Assembly: GCA_947074275.1 (NCBI GenBank)
Contig: CAMTPA010000023.1
Span: forward strand, 1 to 41,830
Origin: an uncultured Bacteroides sp.
Lineage (GTDB): Bacteria > Bacteroidota > Bacteroidia > Bacteroidales > Bacteroidaceae
DNA: 41,830 nt
Direction of reading: 5' to 3'
The notes under the pieces are model-generated. The model was not told where the DNA came from, did no database searches, and was given only the letters and a program-made list of their open reading frames with translations. Position 1 is the stretch's first letter. Each line of letters opens with the position of its first letter. This document shows, piece after piece, positions 27,960-37,138 of this stretch. The position numbers and the translations under genes are program-made.

Positions 27960-29735
27960 ATGATTTCACCTGATATTCAAAAACATTTTTTCACATTCAG
28001 CCGCAGATTATTTCTTTCGGTTATTTCCTTGTTTATAGCTCTTGCTGTTTGCTTTATCATTTATCAATATCAACGCGAAAAAGAATTTAAGATAGAGTTA
28101 CTGCACGCACAATTACAAAAATACAACGCATTGCTGGAAAACAGCATAGATTCCGTCGATGTAGCCTATGAGATAAATAAACACATCAACAATCAAAACA
28201 CACAAGAAATAAGAGTTACAGTTCTTGACCTAAATGGTAAAGTACTATACGACTCATACAAAGACAACTCTCCATTGACAGAGAACCACTTAAACAGGTC
28301 GGAAGTACAAGCTGCTTTAAAAAATGGTGATGGATTTTCGGTGAGACGCACTTCGGAAACCACTGGACTACCTTATTTTTATTCGGCCACTCGATACGAC
28401 AATCACATTATTCGGTCGGCTTTACCATATAATATCAGTCTCAAAAAAACATTAAGAGCCGACTCACACTTCTTTTGGTTTTCGGTAGCAATCACTCTTT
28501 TATTACTTGCTTTTTTCTTGAAATTCACTCAGAAGACAGGGGCTTCAGTGAAACGATTGCGTGAATTTGCAATGCGTGCCGATAGAAATGAAGCAATAGA
28601 ACAAGACTTAGAATCAGAGTTTCCTCACAACGAACTGGGTGAGATTTCACAACACATTATTCAGATATACAAAAGACTTCACGAAACGAAAGAGGCACTA
28701 TATATAGAAAGAGAAAAACTTTTTACTCATCTACAAATATCACACGAGGGCTTAGGCATCTTTACCAAAAATAAAAAAGAGATTTTAGTAAATAATTTAT
28801 TTACACAATACAGCAATCTAATCTCAGACTTCAATCTTGAAACTGCCGAAGAGGTATTTGATATAAAAGAATTTAAAGAAATTACCGATTTCATCAATAA
28901 AACACCGCAGCGTACCCCTGTAAAAGGTGAAAAACGTATGTCAATATCCATCAACAAAAACGGGCGTTTTTTTGTAGTGGAGTGCATTATATTTCAAGAT
29001 CTAAGTTTTGAAATCAGCATCAACGATATTACAACCGAAGAAGAGCAAGTGCGTCTAAAAAGACAATTGACACAAAACATTGCACACGAACTTAAAACTC
29101 CTGTGAGTAGCATTCAAGGCTATTTGGAAACAATGGTAAGCAATGAAAATATCGCTCACGACAAGATGATGACTTTTATCGAAAGATGCTATGCACAAAG
29201 CAATCGCTTGAGTCGATTGCTAAGAGATATATCCGTACTTACTCGTATGGACGAAGCTGCCAATATGATAGATCTGGAAAACATTGACATCACCCTTTTA
29301 GTGTCTAATATCATCAATGAAGTATCTTTAGAGCTTGAGAAGAAACACATCACAGCCATCAACTCTCTCAAGAAGAATATTCAGATACGTGGCAATTACT
29401 CATTGCTCTATTCTATCTTCCGCAATTTGATGGACAATGCAATAGCTTATGCTGGAAACAACGTACAAATCACCGTAAACTGCTTCCGAGAAGATGATAA
29501 GTTCTATTATTTTAGTTTTGCCGACACTGGTGTTGGCGTATCTCCCGAACATCTAAATCGTATATTCGAACGTTTTTATCGCATCGACAAAGGACGTTCG
29601 CGCAAATTGGGGGGAACTGGTTTAGGGCTTGCTATCGTCAAGAATGCAGTATTAATACACGGTGGAACGATTTCTGCCAAGAATAATATGACTGGTGGAC
29701 TGGAGTTCGTGTTCACACTGGCAAAAGGCAAATAA
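27960..29735 (+). CDS. PhoR-like sensor histidine kinase
   Basis: Two TM, NIAHELKTPVSSIQGYLET, DNAIAYAG, DTGVGV, GGTGLGLAIV. Confidence 0.95.
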   Translation: MISPDIQKHFFTFSRRLFLSVISLFIALAVCFIIYQYQREKEFKIELLHAQLQKYNALLENSIDSVDVAYEINKHINNQNTQEIRVTVLDLNGKVLYDSYKDNSPLTENHLNRSEVQAALKNGDGFSVRRTSETTGLPYFYSATRYDNHIIRSALPYNISLKKTLRADSHFFWFSVAITLLLLAFFLKFTQKTGASVKRLREFAMRADRNEAIEQDLESEFPHNELGEISQHIIQIYKRLHETKEALYIEREKLFTHLQISHEGLGIFTKNKKEILVNNLFTQYSNLISDFNLETAEEVFDIKEFKEITDFINKTPQRTPVKGEKRMSISINKNGRFFVVECIIFQDLSFEISINDITTEEEQVRLKRQLTQNIAHELKTPVSSIQGYLETMVSNENIAHDKMMTFIERCYAQSNRLSRLLRDISVLTRMDEAANMIDLENIDITLLVSNIINEVSLELEKKHITAINSLKKNIQIRGNYSLLYSIFRNLMDNAIAYAGNNVQITVNCFREDDKFYYFSFADTGVGVSPEHLNRIFERFYRIDKGRSRKLGGTGLGLAIVKNAVLIHGGTISAKNNMTGGLEFVFTLAKGK

Positions 29736-29836
29736 CATCCGATTAATCAATGGCAAATGTTGTATTGTGGAATTTAAAAATTCTATAATGCAACATTTTT
29801 CTATTATCAAATGCAGTAATTAGAAAAGAATATTCA

Positions 29837-29844
29837 TATCTTTG
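29837..29844 (+). promoter_or_regulatory. -7 element upstream of cobalamin riboswitch
   Basis: TATCTTTG just 5' of the aptamer; -33 element weak. Confidence 0.45.
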
Positions 29845-29848
29845 CGGC

Positions 29849-30031
29849 GTATTGGTTTGCTTATACTCTATCTCAGAGTATGCAATTAAAAGGGAATCAG
29901 GTGAAAATCCTGAACAGTCCCGCTGCTGTAAGTTCCATACAAGGTTATAGACAAAACACTGCTTAAAGCCACTGATTGAAAACAATCGGGAAGGTAGTCG
30001 ATAACTGGAACAAGTCAGAAGACCTGCCATA
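29849..30031 (+). promoter_or_regulatory. Cobalamin riboswitch aptamer
   Basis: AAAAGGGAATCAGGTGAAAATCCTGAACAGTCCCGCTGCTGTAA ... GCCACTGATTGAAAACAATCGGGAAGG ... GTCAGAAGACCTGCC: classic B12-box architecture. Confidence 0.95.
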
Positions 30032-30165
30032 CAATCTTTTTTCATTGCTTTCGAGGAAAAAGCGTTGAATCTAATGAGTGGATACTACTCTTATCCCACA
30101 TCATTTCATTCACACTAAGACTTATAGAAAGTAACATCTCAAATAAACTCTGCCAAGTTTATTTT

Positions 30166-30200
30166 ATGTCCGGTCGAAGTGATTCGCCCGGACATTTTAA
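30166..30200 (+). terminator. Candidate riboswitch-controlled intrinsic terminator
   Basis: ATGTCCGG-t-CGAA-GTGA-TTCG-c-CCGGACAT followed by TTTT; preceded by a second hairpin AAATAAACT-CTGCCA-AGTTTATTT (30141-30164). Confidence 0.6.
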
Positions 30201-30225
30201 GTGTGTTATTAATTTAAACAATTGT

Positions 30226-32256
30226 ATGGAGCGTATGCACTTCATTATTAAACTTGCATTATTTGCAATATACTGCTTTTTGTTCTCGTGCTCTATGTGG
30301 GCACAAAAACAAAAGGTAGACACTACGCATATATACAGTATACCCGAGATTATTGTCTCCAATCCTTATCAAACAAAAGAACTTCGTTCTGCTACTCCAA
30401 CACAAACTTTTTCGAGAAACGAGCTTCAGAGAATGCAAGCTTTGCAATTATCGGATGCCGTGAAGCACTTTGCAGGTGTTACAGTAAAAGATTATGGAGG
30501 CATTGGTGGACTGAAAACCGTATCGCTACGTAGTTTAGGTGCCGAACATACTGCGATTGGCTACGACGGAATAGCTGTGAGCAATAGCCAAACTGGACAG
30601 ATAGATATTGGACGTTTTTCACTCGAAAATGTTGATCAGCTTTCGCTAAGCAACGGACAAAATGATTATCTGTTTCAATCGGCTCGTTTCTTCGCATCGG
30701 CTGGATTACTCAACATACAAACTTTAGCTCCACAGTTTAAAGACAAAGAGAAACTACACGCCACAGGTATGATAAAAGCAGGTTCGTGGGGACTAATCAA
30801 TCCTGCGTTGTGGCTAAATATGAAACTATCTAAAAAATGGTCGATAGGCATCAATGGCGAATGGATGTCGGCAGATGGACATTATCCATATACCCTCTAT
30901 TACAGCGATGAGAACGGACTAAGTTCTAAAGAAAAGCGAAACAATACTGAAATAAAATCGGGACGTGTAGAGGCTGGACTTTACGGACAGCTAACCGATA
31001 AAGAGGAGCTGCGCATCAAAGCGTATTATTATGAATCGTCGCGCGGTCTACCCAATGCCACTACCTATTATTACGATTATGCTTCGCAGCATTTGTGGGA
31101 TAAAAATGTGTTTGTACAAGCACGATATAAAAAGGAGTTTTCGCCCAAGTGGGTATTCGAGACTTCGGGAAAATGGAATTGGAATTACCAACGCTATCTT
31201 GACCCCGATTATAAAAACACAGAGCAAAAGCAAGATAGTCGCTATTACCAACAAGAGTATTATGTTTCCGCTATCGCTCTTTACCGTGTGTTGCCCAATC
31301 TCTCATTTTCGGGCACTACTGATGGTAGCATTCAAACGCTGGATATAAATAGCAACAACTTTGCTAAACCCCTTCGCTATTCGTGGCTTACAGCTGTTGC
31401 TGGCAAATATGTAAATCATTGGCTTACACTTTCGGCATCGGGGCTATTTACCTTTGTAAATGAGCACACGAAAAACGGAAGCAGTGGAAAAAACCATCGT
31501 AGAGTCACTCCTTTTGCAAGTGCATCTTTCAAGCCATTCGGGAGTGAGGAGTTTCGTGTACGCCTATTTTACAAAGAAATATTCCGCCTGCCCACTTTCA
31601 ATGACTTATATTATGGGCAAATAGGAAACACGGCATTACATCCCGAAAAGGTTTATCAATACAATATCGGTATTACGTATAGCAAATCAATCAATCGATT
31701 ATTGCCCTATTTTTCATTGACAGCGGATGCTTACTACAATCGGGTGAATGATAAGATAATAGCTACTCCTACTAAAAATCTATTCATTTGGAGTATGGTA
31801 AATTTAGGCAAAGTAGATATTAAAGGCATAGACGTGACTGGAAATGTACAATTACAACCTTGTGAGAAGTTACGCATCAACTTATCGGGAAACTATACGT
31901 ATCAAAGAGCACTGGATGTGACCGATAAAGAAGGTAAAACCTATAAACATCAAATAGCCTACACGCCTCGGGTATCGGGTTCGGGTCAGATAGCTATCGA
32001 AACCCCGTGGATCAACTTCTCTTACTCGATGCTGTATGCAGGAAAACGCTATTGTTTGGGACAAAACATCAGCGAAAACAGGCTGCCGAGCTATACCGAT
32101 TTAAGCTTGTCGGCATACAGAGACTTCAACATACGCAAACTGCGCCTTACCGCCAACGTGGAAGTGCTCAATTTGCTAAACAAGAATTATGAAATCGTAA
32201 AGAACTTTCCAATGCCAGGACGCTCGGTACGAGGAACATTAAAAATCAGTTATTAA
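30226..32256 (+). CDS. btuB: TonB-dependent vitamin B12 receptor (BtuB-like)
   Basis: TBDR plug/barrel motifs (GGIGGLKTVSLRSLGAEHTAIGYDGIAVSNSQTGQIDIGRFSLENVDQLSL; LRLTANVEVLNLLNKNYEIVKNFPMPGRSVRGTLKISY) behind a B12 riboswitch. ATG 30226 or 30235; ORF-track start 30166 lies in the terminator hairpin. Confidence 0.9.
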   Translation: MERMHFIIKLALFAIYCFLFSCSMWAQKQKVDTTHIYSIPEIIVSNPYQTKELRSATPTQTFSRNELQRMQALQLSDAVKHFAGVTVKDYGGIGGLKTVSLRSLGAEHTAIGYDGIAVSNSQTGQIDIGRFSLENVDQLSLSNGQNDYLFQSARFFASAGLLNIQTLAPQFKDKEKLHATGMIKAGSWGLINPALWLNMKLSKKWSIGINGEWMSADGHYPYTLYYSDENGLSSKEKRNNTEIKSGRVEAGLYGQLTDKEELRIKAYYYESSRGLPNATTYYYDYASQHLWDKNVFVQARYKKEFSPKWVFETSGKWNWNYQRYLDPDYKNTEQKQDSRYYQQEYYVSAIALYRVLPNLSFSGTTDGSIQTLDINSNNFAKPLRYSWLTAVAGKYVNHWLTLSASGLFTFVNEHTKNGSSGKNHRRVTPFASASFKPFGSEEFRVRLFYKEIFRLPTFNDLYYGQIGNTALHPEKVYQYNIGITYSKSINRLLPYFSLTADAYYNRVNDKIIATPTKNLFIWSMVNLGKVDIKGIDVTGNVQLQPCEKLRINLSGNYTYQRALDVTDKEGKTYKHQIAYTPRVSGSGQIAIETPWINFSYSMLYAGKRYCLGQNISENRLPSYTDLSLSAYRDFNIRKLRLTANVEVLNLLNKNYEIVKNFPMPGRSVRGTLKISY

Positions 32257-32260
32257 CAAG

Positions 32261-34234
32261 ATGCGTATCAAACAAATTATCTACATCGTACTTATTGGAC
32301 TATCGGCAGTTTTATGGAATGGTTGCGACGATATGCACGATCGGCCACTAACCTCTACGGGTGGCGTGATGGGCGAAGAGAGTACCGCAGAAATGTACAT
32401 ACTAAGCGAAGGGTTGTTCAATCAAAACAACAGCACATTGGCTCGCCACTCTTTTACATCCAACACCACTACCCCTAACTACTTTGAAGCACTCAACAAA
32501 CGTGGTTTAGGAGATACCGCCAACGATATGGCACTCTATGAAGATTGTCTCTACATTGTGGTAAATGTATCGAGCCAAATAGAGGTGATTGACTGGAAAA
32601 CAGGACTCTCTATTACACATATTTCCGTGTTGCAAGAAAATGGAAGTTCTCGGCAACCACGCAGCATTGCCTTTTTTGGGGAAAAAGCTTATGTTTGCTG
32701 CTTCGATGGAAGTGTGGTAAGAATCGACCTCAACACGCTTGTCATAGATGCAACTTTGCAGGTAGGCAGAAATCCCGATGGAATTTGCGTGCAAAATGGC
32801 AAGCTCTATGTTTCCAATTCGGGTGGTTTGGACACAGATGGCATAGGCCCCGACAACACAGTGAGCGTGATAGACATAGCAACATTTAGCAAAATCAAAG
32901 AGGTTGTAGTGGGCTACAATCCTGGGAAAATAGTGGCTGGATGGGGTGAAACCGTGTTGCTCATCACAAGAGGAAGCAATGTAGAAGAGGGAGATTATAG
33001 ATTGATAGAGATAGATGCTACATACGATGTGGTGAACCATACGTTTGAAGAAAAAGCACTCAACTTTGCGGTAAACGATGAGTTAATCTATTTGTATGAT
33101 TATCAATACAGCACCAATCAAACAGATTATAAGGTATTGAATCAGCGCACACGTCAAGTCGTATCAGACAGCTTCATAGCCGACGGCACATCCATATCTA
33201 CCCCTTATGGCATATTTGTGAATCCCTATAATGGAAATGTGTACATCACCGATGCTTATAGTTACAACGTAAAAGGCGATGTGCTGTGTTTCAACCCACA
33301 CGGACAGTTGCAATATAGAATTGACAACGTTGGGATGAACCCTAACACCATTGTTTTTAGCGATCGCAACTCACAAAGCCAAATAGACCCAACACCTGAG
33401 GAGGAAAACAAATCCAATGCTTTTGCCAATCGGGTATTGGAATATATGCCTGCTCCCGGTCAATATATGAACACTACCACAATGGCGTATAAAACAGGAT
33501 TTAACGCCGATGAGGTTTTAGAATATGCAACCGAACGAATCAGGAATCGATACATCATCTCTTTGGGTGCTTATGGAGGCTATATCACGTTAGGATTTCA
33601 TTCGCCTGTTGCAAATCGTGCAGGAGAGTATGATTTCAAGGTGTATGGAAACGCCTCGTACAATATGTTTGGCACTGCAACAGGAGCCTTAGGAGGTAGT
33701 TCCGAGCCGGGTATTGTGTTGGTGTCGAAAGATACAAACGGCAATGGGCTTCCTGATGACGAGTGGTATGAGTTGGCAGGCAGCGAATATGGCACTTCAA
33801 ATGAAACAAGGGGGTATAAAATCACCTACCACCGTCCTACCCCGCTCGATGCAAATGTGCGTTGGACAGACAATCAGGGAGAAGAGGGTTACGTGTTCAG
33901 AAATAGCTACAATACACAAGAATCTTATTATCCACTGTGGATAGACGAAGAAGAAATCACCTTTAGCGGAACCCGCCTGAAAGACAACGCTATACTCGAA
34001 AATGGTATGTGGGTGGGCTACTGCTACGAATGGGGATATGCCGACAACCACCCCAACAGCACCGAGATGTCTAAATTTAAGATAGACTGGGCAGTAGACG
34101 CAACAGGAAATCGTGTACACTTAGACGAAATAGATTTTGTACGCATCTACTCGGCAGTAAATCAGAGCGCAGGCGTTATGGGCGAAATATCGACTGAGGT
34201 GATGACCGTAGAAAACTTACATTACAACAATTAA
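32261..34234 (+). CDS. BtuG-like surface lipoprotein: beta-propeller (YncE/DUF5074-like) fused to a C-terminal cell-surface domain
   Basis: Lipoprotein Cys in LWNGCDDMHD; propeller-type repeats (VYITDAYSYNVKGDVLCFNPHGQLQYRIDNVGMNPNTIVF); operon position after btuB. Confidence 0.8.
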   Translation: MRIKQIIYIVLIGLSAVLWNGCDDMHDRPLTSTGGVMGEESTAEMYILSEGLFNQNNSTLARHSFTSNTTTPNYFEALNKRGLGDTANDMALYEDCLYIVVNVSSQIEVIDWKTGLSITHISVLQENGSSRQPRSIAFFGEKAYVCCFDGSVVRIDLNTLVIDATLQVGRNPDGICVQNGKLYVSNSGGLDTDGIGPDNTVSVIDIATFSKIKEVVVGYNPGKIVAGWGETVLLITRGSNVEEGDYRLIEIDATYDVVNHTFEEKALNFAVNDELIYLYDYQYSTNQTDYKVLNQRTRQVVSDSFIADGTSISTPYGIFVNPYNGNVYITDAYSYNVKGDVLCFNPHGQLQYRIDNVGMNPNTIVFSDRNSQSQIDPTPEEENKSNAFANRVLEYMPAPGQYMNTTTMAYKTGFNADEVLEYATERIRNRYIISLGAYGGYITLGFHSPVANRAGEYDFKVYGNASYNMFGTATGALGGSSEPGIVLVSKDTNGNGLPDDEWYELAGSEYGTSNETRGYKITYHRPTPLDANVRWTDNQGEEGYVFRNSYNTQESYYPLWIDEEEITFSGTRLKDNAILENGMWVGYCYEWGYADNHPNSTEMSKFKIDWAVDATGNRVHLDEIDFVRIYSAVNQSAGVMGEISTEVMTVENLHYNN

Positions 34235-34271
34235 TTTCAAATTTATAAATCACTAATTTAAAATCAAGAAA

Positions 34272-34985
34272 ATGAGAAAATTATCTTTATTAATGCTGTT
34301 ATCAGTATTTGTATTTTGTGCTTGTAACGACGATAAAACAGACGTAATCATCGAAAAAAGTGCGAGCTTTGAAGGGTTATTGACCGAACCTGAAAGTGAG
34401 TTTACCACAACCGATGGAGAAACTTATAATGAATATTATGATGTAGCAAAATTCAATGATGCTAATCAGCTAATAGAGTGTACTCACTACTACTCGCCAG
34501 CGTGGGGATTTGGTGGTGGCTTTGTTTACACAAACAAGACCGACGTAACCAATCCTGGATTTACAAACAACAGTGCAATCACTGGCAAAGGACTCAAAGG
34601 AAGTGTTTATTTAACTTGTGCAACTTCCAATCCTCCCGTACTTTCTGTTATCGAAAGCAACAAATATAGCATAAAGGAAGTGTGGATTACCAACTCCACT
34701 TATGCTTATCTGGCAATGCAAGATGGTGACGGAATGACTGAAGGTGGCTTTGGAGATGGAGACTGGTTTAAGCTAACTATCTACAACCAAGATAAAAGCA
34801 AAAGTATAGATGTTACATTGGGCGAAGGTACTAATTTGCTGAAGGAGTGGAAGCAAGTAAACTTGCAAGGTATGGGCGACGTGACTTCGTTGCAATTTGA
34901 AATGTCATCTTCTCGCAACAACGATTGGGGTATGACAACTCCAGGTTACTTCTGTATGGACGGCATCACACTTATTGAAAAATAA
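34272..34985 (+). CDS. DUF4465-type surface lipoprotein, BtuH-like
   Basis: Lipoprotein FVFCACNDDKTD; domain pattern and position in B12-riboswitch operon. Confidence 0.75.
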   Translation: MRKLSLLMLLSVFVFCACNDDKTDVIIEKSASFEGLLTEPESEFTTTDGETYNEYYDVAKFNDANQLIECTHYYSPAWGFGGGFVYTNKTDVTNPGFTNNSAITGKGLKGSVYLTCATSNPPVLSVIESNKYSIKEVWITNSTYAYLAMQDGDGMTEGGFGDGDWFKLTIYNQDKSKSIDVTLGEGTNLLKEWKQVNLQGMGDVTSLQFEMSSSRNNDWGMTTPGYFCMDGITLIEK

Positions 34986-35022
34986 AGTCCCAATCCACAG
35001 GCTACTTAGCAGCCTATAAGCC

Positions 35023-35094
35023 GTTTGGTAGGTAGCCCTTGCTACCAAGCTGGATAGGCCTTGCTACCAAGCTGGCAAGGCTTACCTACCAAAC
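35023..35094. repeat. 22-bp direct repeat pair enclosed by 12-bp perfect inverted repeats
   Basis: CCTTGCTACCAAGCTGG at 35037-35053 and 35059-35075; GTTTGGTAGGTA (35023-35034) versus TACCTACCAAAC (35083-35094). Confidence 0.85.
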
Positions 35095-35124
35095 CCCAAA
35101 GGCCTATCTACTTAAAACAGCAAT

Positions 35125-35162
35125 AAAAAGTAGTCGAATGATTGTGTTCGACTACTTTTTTT
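35125..35162 (+). terminator. Rho-independent terminator of the B12 operon
   Basis: AAAAAGTAGTCGAA-tgattgtg-TTCGACTACTTTTT + TT. Confidence 0.88.
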
Positions 35163-35165
35163 GTT

Positions 35166-35173
35166 TACTTTTG
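35166..35173 (+). promoter_or_regulatory. -7 promoter element for the ABM gene
   Basis: TACTTTTG abutting the preceding terminator; -33 not convincing. Confidence 0.35.
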
Positions 35174-35206
35174 CTATCATAGTTTTTACCTAATTCAAAT
35201 AATGTT

Positions 35207-35482
35207 ATGATTAGAATCAATGTATTTATACAAGTATCCGAAGCCAATCGTGCTGCGGTGATTGAAGCTGCCAAATCGTTGACAGCCGATTCGGTAAAAG
35301 AAGATGGCTGCATCGCTTACGATGTATTTGAAAGTGCGACTCGCACCGATGTATTGATGATTTGTGAAACGTGGGCAGACGAAACAGTTCTTGCCGCACA
35401 CGAAAAAACAGTTCATTTTGCCACACAGGTAGGCAAAATACAACAGTTGGCTGTTTTGAAACTGGAGAAATTCAGCTTCTAA
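35207..35482 (+). CDS. ABM-domain protein (putative quinol monooxygenase, YgiN-like)
   Basis: IRINVFIQVSEANRAAVIEAAKSLTADSVKEDGCIAYDVFESAT..ETWADETVLAAHEKTVHF. Confidence 0.9.
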   Translation: MIRINVFIQVSEANRAAVIEAAKSLTADSVKEDGCIAYDVFESATRTDVLMICETWADETVLAAHEKTVHFATQVGKIQQLAVLKLEKFSF

Positions 35483-35502
35483 CATAAAAATCTATTCTTA
35501 AT

Positions 35503-35546
35503 CACGCCCTAATGTTTCCCTCCCGAAACGTTGGGGTGTGTTTTTT
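35503..35546 (+). terminator. Rho-independent terminator of the ABM gene
   Basis: CACGCCCTAATGTTTC-cctccc-GAAACGTTGGGGTGTG + TTTTTT; 16-bp stem with three G-U wobbles. Confidence 0.88.
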
Positions 35547-35752
35547 ATACCAACTATTCAATGTTTATTCCTTCAATGTTAACAATTCACATCTCACTTG
35601 TGCATATTTCAGAGATGGATAGTTAACATCTATCATATACATTCTATCTCTATTGGAATTCAGAGCCAACTAATAACAAAAAGTCAAGAAAAACATTGTA
35701 TATTTAAAAGTAAAAGTATAAATTCGTCGAACTAAACCAATGTTTAACCCTT

Positions 35753-37126
35753 ATGGAATTACCTTTTGCTGAATCTTGGAAAATTAAAATGGTAGAGCCT
35801 ATCCGCAAAAGCACACGCCCCGAACGTGAGCTTTGGATGAAAAACGCTCACTACAATGTATTTCAACTCAAGTCGGAACAGGTGTATATCGACCTTATCA
35901 CCGATTCGGGCACAGGTGCGATGAGCGATCGCCAATGGGCGGCTATGATGATGGGCGACGAAAGCTATGCGGGAGCTTCTTCATTTTTCAATTTGCAGAG
36001 CACGATTCAAAAACTCACTGGGTTCGAATACGTCATTCCTACCCACCAAGGCAGGGCTGCCGAGAATGTGCTTTTCTCATATCTCGTTCACGAGGGAGAC
36101 ATCATCCCCGGAAACTCTCACTTCGACACCACCAAAGGACACATTGAAGGACGCAAGGCCACGGCATTGGATTGTACTATCGACGAAGCACGCAACACGC
36201 AACTGGAACTACCGTTTAAAGGAAACGTAGACATAAAGAAGCTGGAGAATGCTTTGAGCAAACACCAAGAGCGTATTCCTTTCATCATCGTCACCATCAC
36301 CAACAACACGGCAGGCGGACAGCCCGTGTCGATGGAGAATATGCGCCAAATAAAAGAGCTTGCCAATCGGTATAGGAAACCTGTTTTATTCGATTCGGCT
36401 CGCTTTGCCGAAAATGCTTACTTCATCAAAACTCGCGAAAAAGGGTATGCAGATAAAAGCATCAAGGAGATAACAAAAGAGATGTTTGCCTTAGCCGATG
36501 GAATGACTATGAGCGCAAAAAAGGACGGAATAGTGAATATGGGTGGGTTTATAGCTACACGCCTACACAATTGGTATGAAGGAGCCAAGGGATACTGCGT
36601 GCAGTTTGAGGGGTATTTGACTTACGGTGGAATGAATGGACGTGATATGAACGCACTTGCCACTGGGCTGGACGAAAACACGGAGTTCGACAATTTAGAA
36701 ACCCGCATCCGTCAGGTACAATATTTGGCACAAAAATTGGACGAATACAACATTCCTTACCAACGTCCAGCAGGTGGACACGCCATTTTTGTAGATGCGA
36801 GCCAAGTGTTGCCCCTTGTTCCAAAAGAGGAATTTCCAGCACAAACCCTCACCATTGAGCTTTATTTGGAGGCAGGAATACGTGGTTGTGAAATAGGGTA
36901 TATCCTTGCAGACAGAGACCCTGTGACGCGCGAGAACCGTTTCGGAGGCTTAGACTTATTGCGACTTGCCATTCCGCGCCGTGTGTATACCGATAATCAT
37001 ATTAACGTAGTTGCCGCAGCTCTAAAAAATGTATTCGAGCGTCGAGAAACAATTACACGTGGGGTTCGCATTGCGTGGGAGGCACCCTTGATGAGACACT
37101 TCACTGTGCAGTTGGAGCGATTGTAG
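35753..37126 (+). CDS. tnaA: Tryptophanase
   Basis: Beta-eliminating lyase family (YIDLITDSGTGAMSDRQWAAMM, PTHQGRAAEN, MSAKKDGIVNMGGF); Asp in HFDTT and EIG instead of the tyrosine phenol-lyase Thr/Arg favour tryptophanase. Confidence 0.93.
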   Translation: MELPFAESWKIKMVEPIRKSTRPERELWMKNAHYNVFQLKSEQVYIDLITDSGTGAMSDRQWAAMMMGDESYAGASSFFNLQSTIQKLTGFEYVIPTHQGRAAENVLFSYLVHEGDIIPGNSHFDTTKGHIEGRKATALDCTIDEARNTQLELPFKGNVDIKKLENALSKHQERIPFIIVTITNNTAGGQPVSMENMRQIKELANRYRKPVLFDSARFAENAYFIKTREKGYADKSIKEITKEMFALADGMTMSAKKDGIVNMGGFIATRLHNWYEGAKGYCVQFEGYLTYGGMNGRDMNALATGLDENTEFDNLETRIRQVQYLAQKLDEYNIPYQRPAGGHAIFVDASQVLPLVPKEEFPAQTLTIELYLEAGIRGCEIGYILADRDPVTRENRFGGLDLLRLAIPRRVYTDNHINVVAAALKNVFERRETITRGVRIAWEAPLMRHFTVQLERL

Positions 37127-37138
37127 ACGATTCTAATT

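Noticed and set aside
30166-30225. N-terminal extension of btuB (MSGRSDSPGHFKCVINLNNC)
   Set aside because: Encoded by the predicted terminator stem; signal peptide starts at MERMHF/MHFIIKL.
35561-35626. 21-codon ORF upstream of tryptophanase as a TnaC-like leader peptide
   Set aside because: No tryptophan codon and no TnaC-like sequence; likely chance ORF.
35753-37126. Tyrosine phenol-lyase as alternative to tryptophanase
   Set aside because: Asp in HFDTT and Ile in EIG match tryptophanase rather than the TPL Thr/Arg positions.
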